A stretch of DNA of 64,000 nt from Lachnospiraceae bacterium (lineage in GTDB: Bacteria; Bacillota; Clostridia; Lachnospirales; Lachnospiraceae): positions 1 to 64,000 of the forward strand of contig JAQUVX010000006.1 of the NCBI GenBank assembly GCA_028693165.1, written 5' to 3'. Below the pieces are notes generated by a model, which saw only the letters and a list, made by a program, of their open reading frames with translations, searched no databases and was not told the DNA's origin. The translations under genes and the position numbers were made by a program. Below, piece by piece: positions 17,639 through 26,542 of this stretch (positions are counted from its first letter, which is position 1; each line of letters begins with the position of its first letter).

Positions 17639-18619
17639 CTATCTCGCTGCTGTTATGATCTTTTTTGAAAAATTGTCGCAGATGTATAAAGTATTCCCCT
17701 GAATCGCCATGCCCATGGGGCTGACCGGAATCATGTCCATATTCTTCTCATTGTTGACCAGCAGGGTCGTCACCTGTCCGCCGGATATTCTGCGGATAGC
17801 GCTGTTGCCCGTGTCGGACACATAGATCGTGCCATCCTCGGCAACTTCCACACCCTGCGGATTGGAGAAGCGGCTCTGTGCTGCCGGGCCTCCGGTACTG
17901 CCCTCCATGCCGTCGCCTGCTATGACGGTCTTCTGCCCGTCCTTGATCTGGATGATCCGGTGATTGCCGGACTCTGCGATGTAGAGGCTTCCATTCTGAT
18001 AGCACAGGCCGGTTGGTTCTGAGAGATCAGCGGCGTAAGTCGTGACCTTTCCCGTGAGGTCGACCTTACAGATTCTGTTGTTGGCGGTATCGGCAATGTA
18101 CAAGCTGCCGCCCTCATCCACCGCCAGGCCGGTCGGATTGGAAAATGCTGCCGCTGTTCCGATGCCATTGGCTGCGCCTGTTGTGCCGGACCCCACTGCG
18201 GTTCTGGTCAGCGTGGTATCGATAAACCGCACCACCTGATTGCCCGGGTCAGACACCGCATATCCATCCAGAAATGGGACGATCGCCCACGGTTCCTTAA
18301 AATAGGATTCTGACCGGGCGCTGTCGTGGTAGCCGCCCAAAGGTTCTCCATATAAATCCTGCGTGCTGAGCCGCCCCGCATACAAGGTGCTCTTACCGTC
18401 CTTCACACTCCATACGACCTTGTGGTAGGTATCCGTCACCAGCATGCTGCCGTCTCCGGCAAAGATCACGTCCGAGGGGGCACATATAATATCCATGGCA
18501 CTCGCATCGCCCCACGCGGTTCCCGCCAGCAGCAGCGCACCTGCGGCGGCCGCTGCTGCGGTAAGGATATGATGCCGGATTCCATGAATCGAAATTGCTT
18601 TTGAACGATTCTTTTTCAT
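17639..18619 (-). CDS. exported NHL-repeat beta-propeller protein
   Basis: The 326-aa protein has a signal sequence (basic SKAISIHGIRHH, hydrophobic Ala-rich core, TAWGDASA cleavage region). It continues as NHL repeats recognisable by GLAVDEGGSLYIADTANNRI, GLCYQNGSLYIAESGNHRI and GVEVAEDGTIYVSDTGNSAI, i.e. a six-bladed propeller facing outside the membrane. Such propellers bind ligands or proteins; no catalytic residues are claimed. The frame opens 15 codons upstream but ATG at 18619, 1 bp after the FecR stop and preceded by AAAGGGGGA, is the likely start. It lies between FecR and the CHASE2 cyclase and may be a sensory partner. Confidence 0.85.
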   Translation of the reverse strand: MKKNRSKAISIHGIRHHILTAAAAAAGALLLAGTAWGDASAMDIICAPSDVIFAGDGSMLVTDTYHKVVWSVKDGKSTLYAGRLSTQDLYGEPLGGYHDSARSESYFKEPWAIVPFLDGYAVSDPGNQVVRFIDTTLTRTAVGSGTTGAANGIGTAAAFSNPTGLAVDEGGSLYIADTANNRICKVDLTGKVTTYAADLSEPTGLCYQNGSLYIAESGNHRIIQIKDGQKTVIAGDGMEGSTGGPAAQSRFSNPQGVEVAEDGTIYVSDTGNSAIRRISGGQVTTLLVNNEKNMDMIPVSPMGMAIQGNTLYICDNFSKKIITAAR

Positions 18620-18620
18620 G

Positions 18621-21600
18621 TTATTCTTCCCCCTTTCGGCCGCCTGTGGTGGCTGCGGGATCAATCATGCTCTCTGTCGCCTTCGGGTCAGTCAGGTCGG
18701 TCGGTGCTGCACCTGCGGCCGGTATGGCGGTTTTCGCAGGATCGTCGGTCTCCGTCGGTTCTGCATTGGACTGCGTGGCTTTTGGTACTTCCTCTTTCTC
18801 CGGCCTTCCCTGTGCATGCGCCGCGTCGGATGATGCTGCATCAGACGGTGTCGCATCGGATGGGCTTGCCAGATCATTGATCAGATCTACGTCCTGGTCC
18901 TCGCCCTGATCCTCATCATCCACATAAGTCGGTGAAAGGATCACTTCCGGGAGCAGGGTCATGCGGGCAGGCTCACGCAGGCCGAGGTAGCTGATCCCGG
19001 CAGTATCTGTCAGCACTTGATAGATCTTCAGACCAGGATCGTTTTCCTCAAGCCAGTTCTCACGTTCCAAATCAGTTCCGTTCTCAATCTTTACTACGAG
19101 AGAATCTCTTCCGTGGCTTATCATCTGATCCTGACCATCAAGGTCAAAATCACCGGTCAATTTGATTGTCGAAAGATCCCGGTTCTCATCCCAATCAATA
19201 TATAACGCTCCGAAAGCACCCTCTCTCTGATCAATCACCTTCGCCCCGTTAAAATTCAGTTCCGTACCATTTGCTCTTCCGGCAACATAGATCAGGGCTG
19301 AATCAGCGGCAGCATCGCCGGCACCTGGCTCATTGGATATCTCGGTTCCATCATTTAAATTCACCTGTACATTCTCATCGTAAATCTGGATGGCAGAATT
19401 CGTGGGATTGGAAAATATGGTCGAATTGTTGATGTTCGCAACCATATGACCATCCATCAGCGGCTCCTCTCCCGGGTTCCCGAATGTAAGACAGCCGATG
19501 CATTCGGAGCCTTCTATCTTCACAGATACCGGTGCCGCATCCGATACCGCACAGATCAATCCCGCCCCATCTACGATGTCGCTGTCTGCGTACAAATTTA
19601 CCTGATCAATGTTCAGGGAAGCACCATCCTCCAGGTAAAAGAGCGCACGGTCACCCTCCCCCGATGGAATCAAGTTGACGCTGGCCACAGCATCACTGCC
19701 CTCTATATAACCGTCGTTTCTCAGGTTCAAGGTCACACTTCCCATCAAAGTTGCATCACCGGGATCGTTTGTCGCTGCTCCGACACTATACAGCCTGCTG
19801 CCATTGAGATTCAGTGTAATCTCCTTTTCGCCCCCTGCATCTGTGATCTGGAACGGTTCGCTTTCCTGGAAATTTCTATATATCGGAAGCAGTATCTGCC
19901 GCTTGTTCTCTGCGGACTCAAGCAATGGTTTTATGATATTCATGACCAAATGATCATCATTTTCCTCTATATTCCATATGTCTGCAATCCGGAGTCCATA
20001 ATCCGGCGACGGCTCCGCTATGAGAATTGCCGCTTCCCCATTAACCTCTGTCAGCTCTGTTTGAGTCGGGTCTTCCGGATACCGTCTCTGGTTTCGGAAT
20101 CGGATACCAGCACTGACACCGGACGGCATAAACTGTTTCAGCTCTCTGGCGTAAAGCTCCACCTCTTCGCCAATTTCCATCACGGAATCGCCGTCACATT
20201 TCAAGGTATAAGCGCGGTCAGAATCAGCGATGATCTGACCGCCACGGATGTCAACGGTACTTCCGGCTCCGATACTGTGAACCGCAGCCTCTGCATCGCC
20301 CGACCGGACGGTCCCGGATTCCATGGTATAGGTTCCGCCGTTTACCACAACGCCACCTGTCACAATGGCCGCACCGATCTGACACGATCCGCCCGTGATC
20401 TCCAGCCGGTTAATTTTGGCATCAGCCAGTGTCAGCCTGGCCGCTGCCGACAAACTTCCATCATGGACAAAACCTGCATTGGCCGTAAAGGTACCTGTGC
20501 TTGTCAGATTCCCATGATTCACCGAGCTGCCGTTCAATTCCAGCGTCCCATCGTTTTGAAACGTCCCCTGATTGTCAAAGGATTCATTGACCACCGCACG
20601 TCCCGTATTGAAAAAGGTTCCCGCGTTGACCATGCCCCGGTTCGCGGTATAGGTATGCATGCTGGTGTTGTTGATCGTGCCGTTGTTTGTTACCGCACCA
20701 TCCGTCGTGTAGGTACCGTCGACCTGGAAGGTGCGGCCGGAATTGACCACAGTATCCACCCCCTGCTCCATGTTTAAAAAACCACCGGCAGGAATCTGCA
20801 CATCATGATCAAGTTGCAGCGTCTGATGTGCTCCTCCCGAATTTAAGATCACGTTGCTGTCTGTCAGATGACGGTTCAGCACCTCTGCGGTGATTGGCAT
20901 GGACAGGGTTGTGGTCTTTCTGCCCGTCGTGGCCATAGTTCCGTCAGAATCCTTGTCCGTGGTCCCGGTCTTAAATACCGGATCCACGAGTTTCTGGCTC
21001 TCCTGCTGCTCCTGCATCGTAAGAATCTGCAACATCTTTCTTCTTGTCTCCGCCTCATCCTGCGCCAGACGTTCCCTGGCCTGTTCCAGCGTAAGCGTCA
21101 GGTCAAAGCCTGTGGCGGCCTCGATCTTTCGGCGCAGCTCAGAATCCCCTGTGATCTCCATAAGCACAAAACCCGGAATATTCGTTTCTGTGTAGTCCTC
21201 CAGAATGATCTCCGCGCGTCTGCCATTGACCGGTTCGTCATAGACAAAGGCTTTTCCCACCTTGCCCGGCGGGATCAAACACCGATCCTCGTCTCCGGTG
21301 ACCGGATTGCGCACGATACAGTCGACCAGTCCCTCCAGCACATAAAATTCGCTGTAATGGTCATTGATCACCTTGACCCACCCCGCGGTTCCACGGATTC
21401 CCGTGACCATGGTCGAAGTCCGGATATTCATATTCTCTTCCCCGCTCAGCGGCGCAGCCACGTTGAAGAACAGGTTGCCTGACTGAAGCATCAGCTCCAG
21501 CTCCTTCCCCTGCTGGCGGATCTCCGCCTGGCTGACTGCGTCCATTTTAGCTGCTCGGTTCTCGTCCAGCCCTATGTAAGCATAACTCCCCATCTCGGTT

Positions 21601-21824
21601 TTGACCTGATATCCATTATATAGCTTCATGTCATTGATCAGCGAAACTTCTCTTCCATTCTTGTTCCTGACCTTGACCGTTCCCTCTGTCTGGCTCAGCC
21701 GCAGTGTGGTCGCCCGCGCATTGTCTGCCAATGCAGGAAAGGTTCCCTCCGCGACCATGCAGATCATAAGCGCAACCGCACAGATTCTGCGTCTCCACTG
21801 GTGTACTCCGTTTCTCTTCTCCAT
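18621..21824 (-). CDS. large secreted FecR-domain protein with repeat-rich body
   Basis: The protein is about 1067 aa. It has an N-terminal signal peptide (RRRICAVALMICMVAEG to FPALADNA), then a FecR domain (about 40-210) with LRLSQTEGTVKVRNKNGREV, LQSGNLFFNVA and STMVTGIRGTAGWV. A coiled-coil-like stretch is followed by a beta-solenoid-like region (about 320-570) rich in short VNNGT, NQGTF, NDGTL, NHGNL turns, more Gly/Asn-rich sequence, and a Ser/Thr/Ala/Pro/Asp-rich tail. No sorting signal or transmembrane anchor is visible at the C terminus. Unlike classical FecR it is not a short anti-sigma partner, and no ECF sigma gene is near. ATG at 21824 fits the GAGGGT SD better than ATG at 21830. 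Confidence 0.85.
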   Translation of the reverse strand: MEKRNGVHQWRRRICAVALMICMVAEGTFPALADNARATTLRLSQTEGTVKVRNKNGREVSLINDMKLYNGYQVKTEMGSYAYIGLDENRAAKMDAVSQAEIRQQGKELELMLQSGNLFFNVAAPLSGEENMNIRTSTMVTGIRGTAGWVKVINDHYSEFYVLEGLVDCIVRNPVTGDEDRCLIPPGKVGKAFVYDEPVNGRRAEIILEDYTETNIPGFVLMEITGDSELRRKIEAATGFDLTLTLEQARERLAQDEAETRRKMLQILTMQEQQESQKLVDPVFKTGTTDKDSDGTMATTGRKTTTLSMPITAEVLNRHLTDSNVILNSGGAHQTLQLDHDVQIPAGGFLNMEQGVDTVVNSGRTFQVDGTYTTDGAVTNNGTINNTSMHTYTANRGMVNAGTFFNTGRAVVNESFDNQGTFQNDGTLELNGSSVNHGNLTSTGTFTANAGFVHDGSLSAAARLTLADAKINRLEITGGSCQIGAAIVTGGVVVNGGTYTMESGTVRSGDAEAAVHSIGAGSTVDIRGGQIIADSDRAYTLKCDGDSVMEIGEEVELYARELKQFMPSGVSAGIRFRNQRRYPEDPTQTELTEVNGEAAILIAEPSPDYGLRIADIWNIEENDDHLVMNIIKPLLESAENKRQILLPIYRNFQESEPFQITDAGGEKEITLNLNGSRLYSVGAATNDPGDATLMGSVTLNLRNDGYIEGSDAVASVNLIPSGEGDRALFYLEDGASLNIDQVNLYADSDIVDGAGLICAVSDAAPVSVKIEGSECIGCLTFGNPGEEPLMDGHMVANINNSTIFSNPTNSAIQIYDENVQVNLNDGTEISNEPGAGDAAADSALIYVAGRANGTELNFNGAKVIDQREGAFGALYIDWDENRDLSTIKLTGDFDLDGQDQMISHGRDSLVVKIENGTDLERENWLEENDPGLKIYQVLTDTAGISYLGLREPARMTLLPEVILSPTYVDDEDQGEDQDVDLINDLASPSDATPSDAASSDAAHAQGRPEKEEVPKATQSNAEPTETDDPAKTAIPAAGAAPTDLTDPKATESMIDPAATTGGRKGEE

Positions 21825-21850
21825 ATGCATACCCTCTTGCGTATCATATC

Positions 21851-23320
21851 TTACGCTTCCTTTGCATTGTCCCAGCTTCTGCTCTCGATAAACTGCCTCG
21901 TGAGTGCAATGTCAAGCTTTCCCTCTTTTTCCGCCATGGCCTGTAGAATCGATAATGCCTTCTCCGCCGGCATACCTGGTTTGTATGGTCTGTCGTCCGC
22001 CGTCAGGGCATCGTAAATGTCCAGAATGGTAAGAATACGGACCTCGTAGGGCACCGCTTCCCCGCTTATGTGCTCCGGATAACCGGTCCCGTTGATATAT
22101 TCGTGATGACTGGATGCCCAGCGAATCACATGCTCATACTGCTTCGGAAATTCAATCTCGGAGAGCAGCTTTCGCGTGATCTTGACATGTTCCTCCATGA
22201 TCTGGCGCTCCTCCCCGGTCAGCGTTCCTTTCCGGATCTGCAAACGATGAAGCTCATCCTCCGTCAGCCAGTGTTTCTTCGGATTCTCCGGGCAGGTATA
22301 TTCTGCCAGCCGCTCAATCTCCGCCAGCGTCTCATCCGGCAGAAAGCCCGCCTCATTGGCACGAAAGATCAGCTTCTCGCCCTCCTCCATGCGCGCAATG
22401 CCAGTGCTGTAATCTTCCTCTGACAGCTTCTGTTCCAATAGCTGAATTTTCAGCCGCAGCCTCATAGTTTCAAAACGATACTGAATATCCTTCATTTCCT
22501 GGGGCGTCAGGCGTGCCGCCTTATTCATGATCTCCAGAGGCGTCACCAGTTTTCCGATATCATGAAACCATACGCTCATAAGAAATTCTTCTTTTCGCTC
22601 CGGCCCAAACAGCACCTCTTCTCCCGCATCGGTCTGCTTCTGATTCAGGTAATCGACAAACCGCTCCCCATAGCGGACCATATTTCTGGTATGGGTGGCA
22701 TTGTACGGCGTCCTCTCATCAATCGCGGTGGACATGACCTGCACAAAGGAGTGAAACAGGCCCTTGATCGCCGTTAAATATTCCATATTCTGGATCGCTA
22801 CCGCCGCCTGAGAAGCCACGGATTCGACCAGGCGGACACAATCCTTCGCAAATGGAATCGTCTCCTTCGCTTCGTTCTGAGCATTGATGAGCTGTAAGAC
22901 GCCGCTGATCTCTCCTCTCCGGTTCTTCATGGGCACGACCAGCATGGACTGTGAATGATAGTGCGTAATCTTGTCATACTGAATCGGACCGGACAAATCA
23001 TATTCCCTGCAGTTCCACACATCGTCGATGCAGATCGTCTGCTCGGTCAGCGCCGCCAGTCCGCTGACCGTCCCGGATGAGATGGGTACCGGCGGAAGAT
23101 CCACCGCCTCGCCGTCGCCTCCCTGGTAGGTTTTCATGGTGTCATTTCTCATGATCTTGAAATTCAAATAATCGCCAGTCTTCAAATACAGCGTCCCTGC
23201 GTCACAGTTGGTCAGCCACATCACGTCGGATAAAATCTGTTCCAGAAGACGATTGTAATCCTTTTCCTCGGATAATGCGATGCCAATTTCCAATATTTTT
23301 TGCAGTTTTTCTGTCGTCAT
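21851..23320 (-). CDS. GAF-HD-GYP cyclic-nucleotide phosphodiesterase-like protein
   Basis: The 489-aa cytoplasmic protein has a GAF domain (about 15-178; TNCDAGTLYL, MLVVPMKNRRGEISGVLQLINA) and an HD-GYP domain: ATHTRNM (about 209), HDIGK (253-257), HHEYINGTGYP (405-415) and LDIYDALTADDRPYKPG. HD-GYP enzymes hydrolyse cyclic di-nucleotides. The spacing between HDIGK and HHE is about 150 residues because of a helical insert (about 272-362). ATG at 23320 overlaps the stop of the preceding MBL gene as ATGA and has GGAG 8 bp upstream, so it is preferred to the longer frame. Confidence 0.9.
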   Translation of the reverse strand: MTTEKLQKILEIGIALSEEKDYNRLLEQILSDVMWLTNCDAGTLYLKTGDYLNFKIMRNDTMKTYQGGDGEAVDLPPVPISSGTVSGLAALTEQTICIDDVWNCREYDLSGPIQYDKITHYHSQSMLVVPMKNRRGEISGVLQLINAQNEAKETIPFAKDCVRLVESVASQAAVAIQNMEYLTAIKGLFHSFVQVMSTAIDERTPYNATHTRNMVRYGERFVDYLNQKQTDAGEEVLFGPERKEEFLMSVWFHDIGKLVTPLEIMNKAARLTPQEMKDIQYRFETMRLRLKIQLLEQKLSEEDYSTGIARMEEGEKLIFRANEAGFLPDETLAEIERLAEYTCPENPKKHWLTEDELHRLQIRKGTLTGEERQIMEEHVKITRKLLSEIEFPKQYEHVIRWASSHHEYINGTGYPEHISGEAVPYEVRILTILDIYDALTADDRPYKPGMPAEKALSILQAMAEKEGKLDIALTRQFIESRSWDNAKEA

Positions 23321-24171
23321 AGTACGATCTCCATCCCCTCTTTTGCGAAGATACAATCCGGATCCTCGCGCTGCGCCAACTGTTCCTGAAACTCCAATTC
23401 CTGATCGGTCATCTGCCAGTCATAATGCGTGCATATGACCTTCTTCGCTCCGCTTCGCTGTTTCAGCCGGATTCCCGCATTCCAGGAGGAATGACCCCAG
23501 CCCTTTTTTTCTTCCAGCTGAGCTTCCAGATACTGAGCGTCGCTGATCAGCAGATCACAATCTCTGCAAAAGGGTGTCAGCCTGTCCAAAAGCTTTGCAT
23601 CCATCTCGCAGTCCAGCCCGTAGTACAAGGATTTCTCCCCCAGCTCCGCCCGGAAAAGCAGGGTGCCGTCCGGATGCTGCCCGGCTGCGGTGCGAACCGT
23701 CACGCCCTGACACTGCACACAATCTCCTGCCCGGATCGTGCGAAATTGGATTCGGGCCGGCATGTCAGCCAGCTTTACCGGCCAGTAAGGCGGCCGGATG
23801 AGATCGGTAAGCAGCGACTGAATCGAGACCCCATCCTTTTCCTCACCGTACAGTATAATTTCTCTTCCTGAATCAAAAAAAGGAGAAAAGAGATAAAACC
23901 CCATGACATGATCGATATGTACATGACTGAGAAATATACATATCATCTGTGGTTTTAACTCGTTTTCTCCTTGTTTATAACCCGTATCTTCCTGATGCCT
24001 GATCCAGTTTCCAAGCTCCGCCAGTCCGCTTCCTGCATCGAAAACAAGCAGTCCCTGGCCGGTTTCAACAGAAACACAGCTGGTATTGCCGCCATACCGC
24101 ATATGGTTTTCTTTTGTGCTGGGGAAGGAACCTCTGGTTCCCCAAAAATGGATCTTCATCTGGTTTGTCAT
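23317..24171 (-). CDS. MBL-fold phosphodiesterase-like hydrolase
   Basis: The 284-aa protein starts with KIHFWGTRGSFPS and YGGNTSCVSV, followed by VFDAGSGLAELG and the metal motif LSHVHIDHVMGF (His83, His85, Asp87, His88), and late HSSWN and ICTHYDW His residues. This GTRGS-type MBL family includes phosphoribosyl-cyclic-phosphate and 3',5'-cyclic-nucleotide phosphodiesterases. Its placement as first gene of an operon that ends with a cyclase suggests turnover of a cyclic nucleotide, which is an inference. The start has AGAGGT 8 bp upstream. Confidence 0.85.
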   Translation of the reverse strand: MTNQMKIHFWGTRGSFPSTKENHMRYGGNTSCVSVETGQGLLVFDAGSGLAELGNWIRHQEDTGYKQGENELKPQMICIFLSHVHIDHVMGFYLFSPFFDSGREIILYGEEKDGVSIQSLLTDLIRPPYWPVKLADMPARIQFRTIRAGDCVQCQGVTVRTAAGQHPDGTLLFRAELGEKSLYYGLDCEMDAKLLDRLTPFCRDCDLLISDAQYLEAQLEEKKGWGHSSWNAGIRLKQRSGAKKVICTHYDWQMTDQELEFQEQLAQREDPDCIFAKEGMEIVL

Positions 24172-24204
24172 ACGATTGACCTCTTTTTCTAAAACTTTGT
24201 GCTT

Positions 24205-24233
24205 ATTATACTAAATTCGGCACTCTTTTTCCA
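24205..24233 (-). promoter_or_regulatory. possible promoter of the MBL/HD-GYP/FecR/NHL/cyclase operon
   Basis: TATAAT (24205-24210) lies about 35 bp before the first start codon. The matching -35 position holds TGGAAA (24228-24233, 17 bp spacing), which is poor and suggests activator dependence. A perfect 13-bp tandem repeat (24244-24269) lies just upstream. Confidence 0.45.
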
Positions 24234-24243
24234 GTATAAGAGA

Positions 24244-24269
24244 AAAAATAACAATCAAAAATAACAATC
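24244..24269. repeat. perfect 13-bp tandem repeat upstream of the signalling operon
   Basis: AAAAATAACAATC occurs twice back to back (24244-24256 and 24257-24269). It sits just upstream of the weak -35 of the operon promoter and after the cbiC stop. Confidence 0.8.
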
Positions 24270-24299
24270 TTAACCCAACCATATCCAATTTACCGGACG

Positions 24300-24938
24300 C
24301 TATCTGGTCACGAGATACATCAGGGCATTGCAGATTGCGGCGGCGATATTGCTGCCCCCTTTCCGCCCCTTCGCGACGATACAGGGAATCGCACACTGTG
24401 CGATCAGCTCCTTGGATTCCACCACATTCACAAACCCAACCGGCGCACCGATAATGAACGCCGGATGCAGCTCACCGCTGCCGATCATCTCATAGAGGCG
24501 GATCAGCGCGGTCGGCGCATTGCCGATGGCAAACAGAACCGGACCGGAAAGCCGCGCCGCATGTTCCATGCTGACGATGGCACGGGTCACGCCGCGCTGT
24601 TTCGCCTCGGCGGCAACCGCTTCCTCCGCCATGAAACAGCGCACCGATCCGCCCAGCTTTTGCAGCGCACCCTTGTTAATCCCGGCGGCGGCCATATTGG
24701 TGTCTGTCACAATCGTAAATCCGGTTCCGCTTCGGAAGATATCCAGTGCGCGTTCCACCGCCTCCGGCGAAAAATACAGGGCAGACGCATAGTCAAAATC
24801 CGCCGAGGTGTGAATGCAGCGTTTGACCACCGCAAGCTCTCCCTCTGTCCAGTCGCCCTTTGGCATCTCCTGCTCAATGATTTCCATGCTCCGCGCCTCG
24901 ATCTCTTCCGGGCGAACCCATTGCATCTGTTCCAGCAT
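24300..24938 (-). CDS. cbiC: precorrin-8X/cobalt-precorrin-8 methylmutase CbiC
   Basis: CbiC moves the C11 methyl group to C12, forming hydrogenobyrinate or cobyrinate. The 212-aa protein has the catalytic His in RCIHTSADFDYA (about residue 47), VTDTNMAAAGINK, FAIGNAPTAL and IIGAPVGFVNVVESKE, all typical of the family. Length is normal. It is the last gene of the five-gene cobalamin cluster, 2 bp after cobQ. Confidence 0.95.
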   Translation of the reverse strand: MLEQMQWVRPEEIEARSMEIIEQEMPKGDWTEGELAVVKRCIHTSADFDYASALYFSPEAVERALDIFRSGTGFTIVTDTNMAAAGINKGALQKLGGSVRCFMAEEAVAAEAKQRGVTRAIVSMEHAARLSGPVLFAIGNAPTALIRLYEMIGSGELHPAFIIGAPVGFVNVVESKELIAQCAIPCIVAKGRKGGSNIAAAICNALMYLVTR

Positions 24939-24940
24939 TT

Positions 24941-26542
24941 TTATTCCTCCATCAGGCGGTAGATCGCCTCCAGATCCAGGGAACTGCGCACCAGATCTGC
25001 CAGCTTGTCATATTGCCGCTCCTTATAGTCTTTCCGGCTCTCGCCGGTTGTTTCCAGGGAAATCCCCTTCTTCTTTGCCAGGTGGGAAAGCAATGCTTCC
25101 GTCCACGCTTCATTGTCAAACAGTCCGTGCAGATAGCTTCCAAACACCAGACCATCGTCCCGCACCAGACCGTCCAGACGGCCATCCTCCAGAAGGATCG
25201 CCGGGGTGGCGGAGGGGTGCGTTGAAGACATGGCCGGATGCGCAGATGCCGGGGCAAGCGCAGATGTCAGGGCTGATCCCTGCGCGTCCGACTCCGGCAC
25301 GTCGCACAGGCGCGTCACTCCCATATGAATCTCATATCCCACAACCGGGAGCTCTGCTCCCTCTGCATACATTCCGGCCGCAGCCTGCATGACACCCTGA
25401 ATCTGCGTCCGGGTCTTCCGGCTTGCAAAAATCGTTTCCGCCGGCAAAAGTCCCATGCCCCGCATGGTTCCTCCATGCTCCACCTGCTCCGGGTCGGCCA
25501 GCCGTTCTCCCAGCATCTGATACCCGCCGCAGATGCCGATGAGCGGTATTTTCTCCGACACCTGATGTGCGATGGCCGCCTCCAGCCCGGATTCCCGCAG
25601 CCATGCAAGATCCGCCATGGTATTCTTCGTCCCCGGAAGGAGGATCAGATCCGGCTTTCCAAGCTGTGCCGCGCGGTTCACATAGCGCAAGGCCACACCG
25701 CCAAACTGCTCCAGCGCATTAAAATCCGTAAAGTTGGAAATATGCGGCAGATGAATGACCGCGATATCCAGTCCATTCGCGGATGCATCCCCTGCGCTCT
25801 GCCCAGATCCCACCTGACTCAGCCGGTCAGACAGGCTGTCCTCGTCGTCCAGATCAATCTGCTCCATGGGAATGACCCCAAGCACCGGGATATGCAGCCG
25901 CTCCTCGATCATGCGAAGCCCCAGCTCCAGAATCTTCACATCGCCGCGGAATTTGTTGATCAGAAGTCCTTTGATCCGCGCCTGCTCCTCCGGCTCCAAA
26001 AGACTGACGGTCCCGTAAAGAGATGCAAACACACCGCCCCGGTCGATATCTCCCACCAGCAGAACCGGTGCATCTGCCAGCTTCGCCATACCCATGTTGA
26101 CGATGTCATTGTCCCGCAGATTGATTTCCGCCGGGCTTCCGGCTCCCTCCAGCACAATGATGTCGTACTGCTCTTCCAGCCTTGCAAACGCCTCCCGAAT
26201 GACCGGGATAAATTCCGGCTTCCGCCGATAGTATTCCATCGCCTTTAAATTGCCGTAAACCTCACCGTTTACGATGACCTGACTTCCCATCTGGCTCGTC
26301 GGCTTCAACAGGATCGGATTCATATCCACCGTCGGTGCAATCCCCGCCGCCTCCGCCTGCATGGCCTGAGCGCGGCCGATCTCCAGCCCGTCTTTGGTAA
26401 TGTAGGAGTTCAGCGCCATATTCTGCGATTTAAAGGGGGCCACCCGGTATCCGTCCTGGCGGAAAATGCGGCACAGTGCCGCCACCAGAAAGCTCTTCCC
26501 GGAATTGGACATGGTGCCCTGAATCATAAGTTTCTTTGCCAT
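24941..26542 (-). CDS. cobQ: cobyric acid synthase CbiP/CobQ
   Basis: This ATP-dependent amidotransferase amidates four side chains of adenosyl-cobyrinate diamide. The 533-aa protein has an N-terminal P-loop-like synthetase domain (GTMSNSGKSFLVAALCRIF, SQNMALNSYIT, LEGAGSPAEINL) and a C-terminal glutaminase domain with the nucleophile Cys in IGICGGYQMLG and a late SYLHGLFDN His motif. ATG at 26542 overlaps the preceding TGA (TGATG); a TTG one codon earlier is possible. A Ser/Ala/Pro-rich insert (around residues 415-445) interrupts the glutaminase domain and looks like a flexible loop. Confidence 0.95.
   Translation of the reverse strand: MAKKLMIQGTMSNSGKSFLVAALCRIFRQDGYRVAPFKSQNMALNSYITKDGLEIGRAQAMQAEAAGIAPTVDMNPILLKPTSQMGSQVIVNGEVYGNLKAMEYYRRKPEFIPVIREAFARLEEQYDIIVLEGAGSPAEINLRDNDIVNMGMAKLADAPVLLVGDIDRGGVFASLYGTVSLLEPEEQARIKGLLINKFRGDVKILELGLRMIEERLHIPVLGVIPMEQIDLDDEDSLSDRLSQVGSGQSAGDASANGLDIAVIHLPHISNFTDFNALEQFGGVALRYVNRAAQLGKPDLILLPGTKNTMADLAWLRESGLEAAIAHQVSEKIPLIGICGGYQMLGERLADPEQVEHGGTMRGMGLLPAETIFASRKTRTQIQGVMQAAAGMYAEGAELPVVGYEIHMGVTRLCDVPESDAQGSALTSALAPASAHPAMSSTHPSATPAILLEDGRLDGLVRDDGLVFGSYLHGLFDNEAWTEALLSHLAKKKGISLETTGESRKDYKERQYDKLADLVRSSLDLEAIYRLMEE

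Noticed and set aside
19446-20777. 443-codon open frame on the plus strand
   Set aside because: It lies fully antisense to the FecR-domain gene, has no SD or recognisable domain, and results from the codon pattern of the real gene.
24211-24396. 61-codon minus-strand frame
   Set aside because: It overlaps the end of cbiC in another frame and has no SD or family features.
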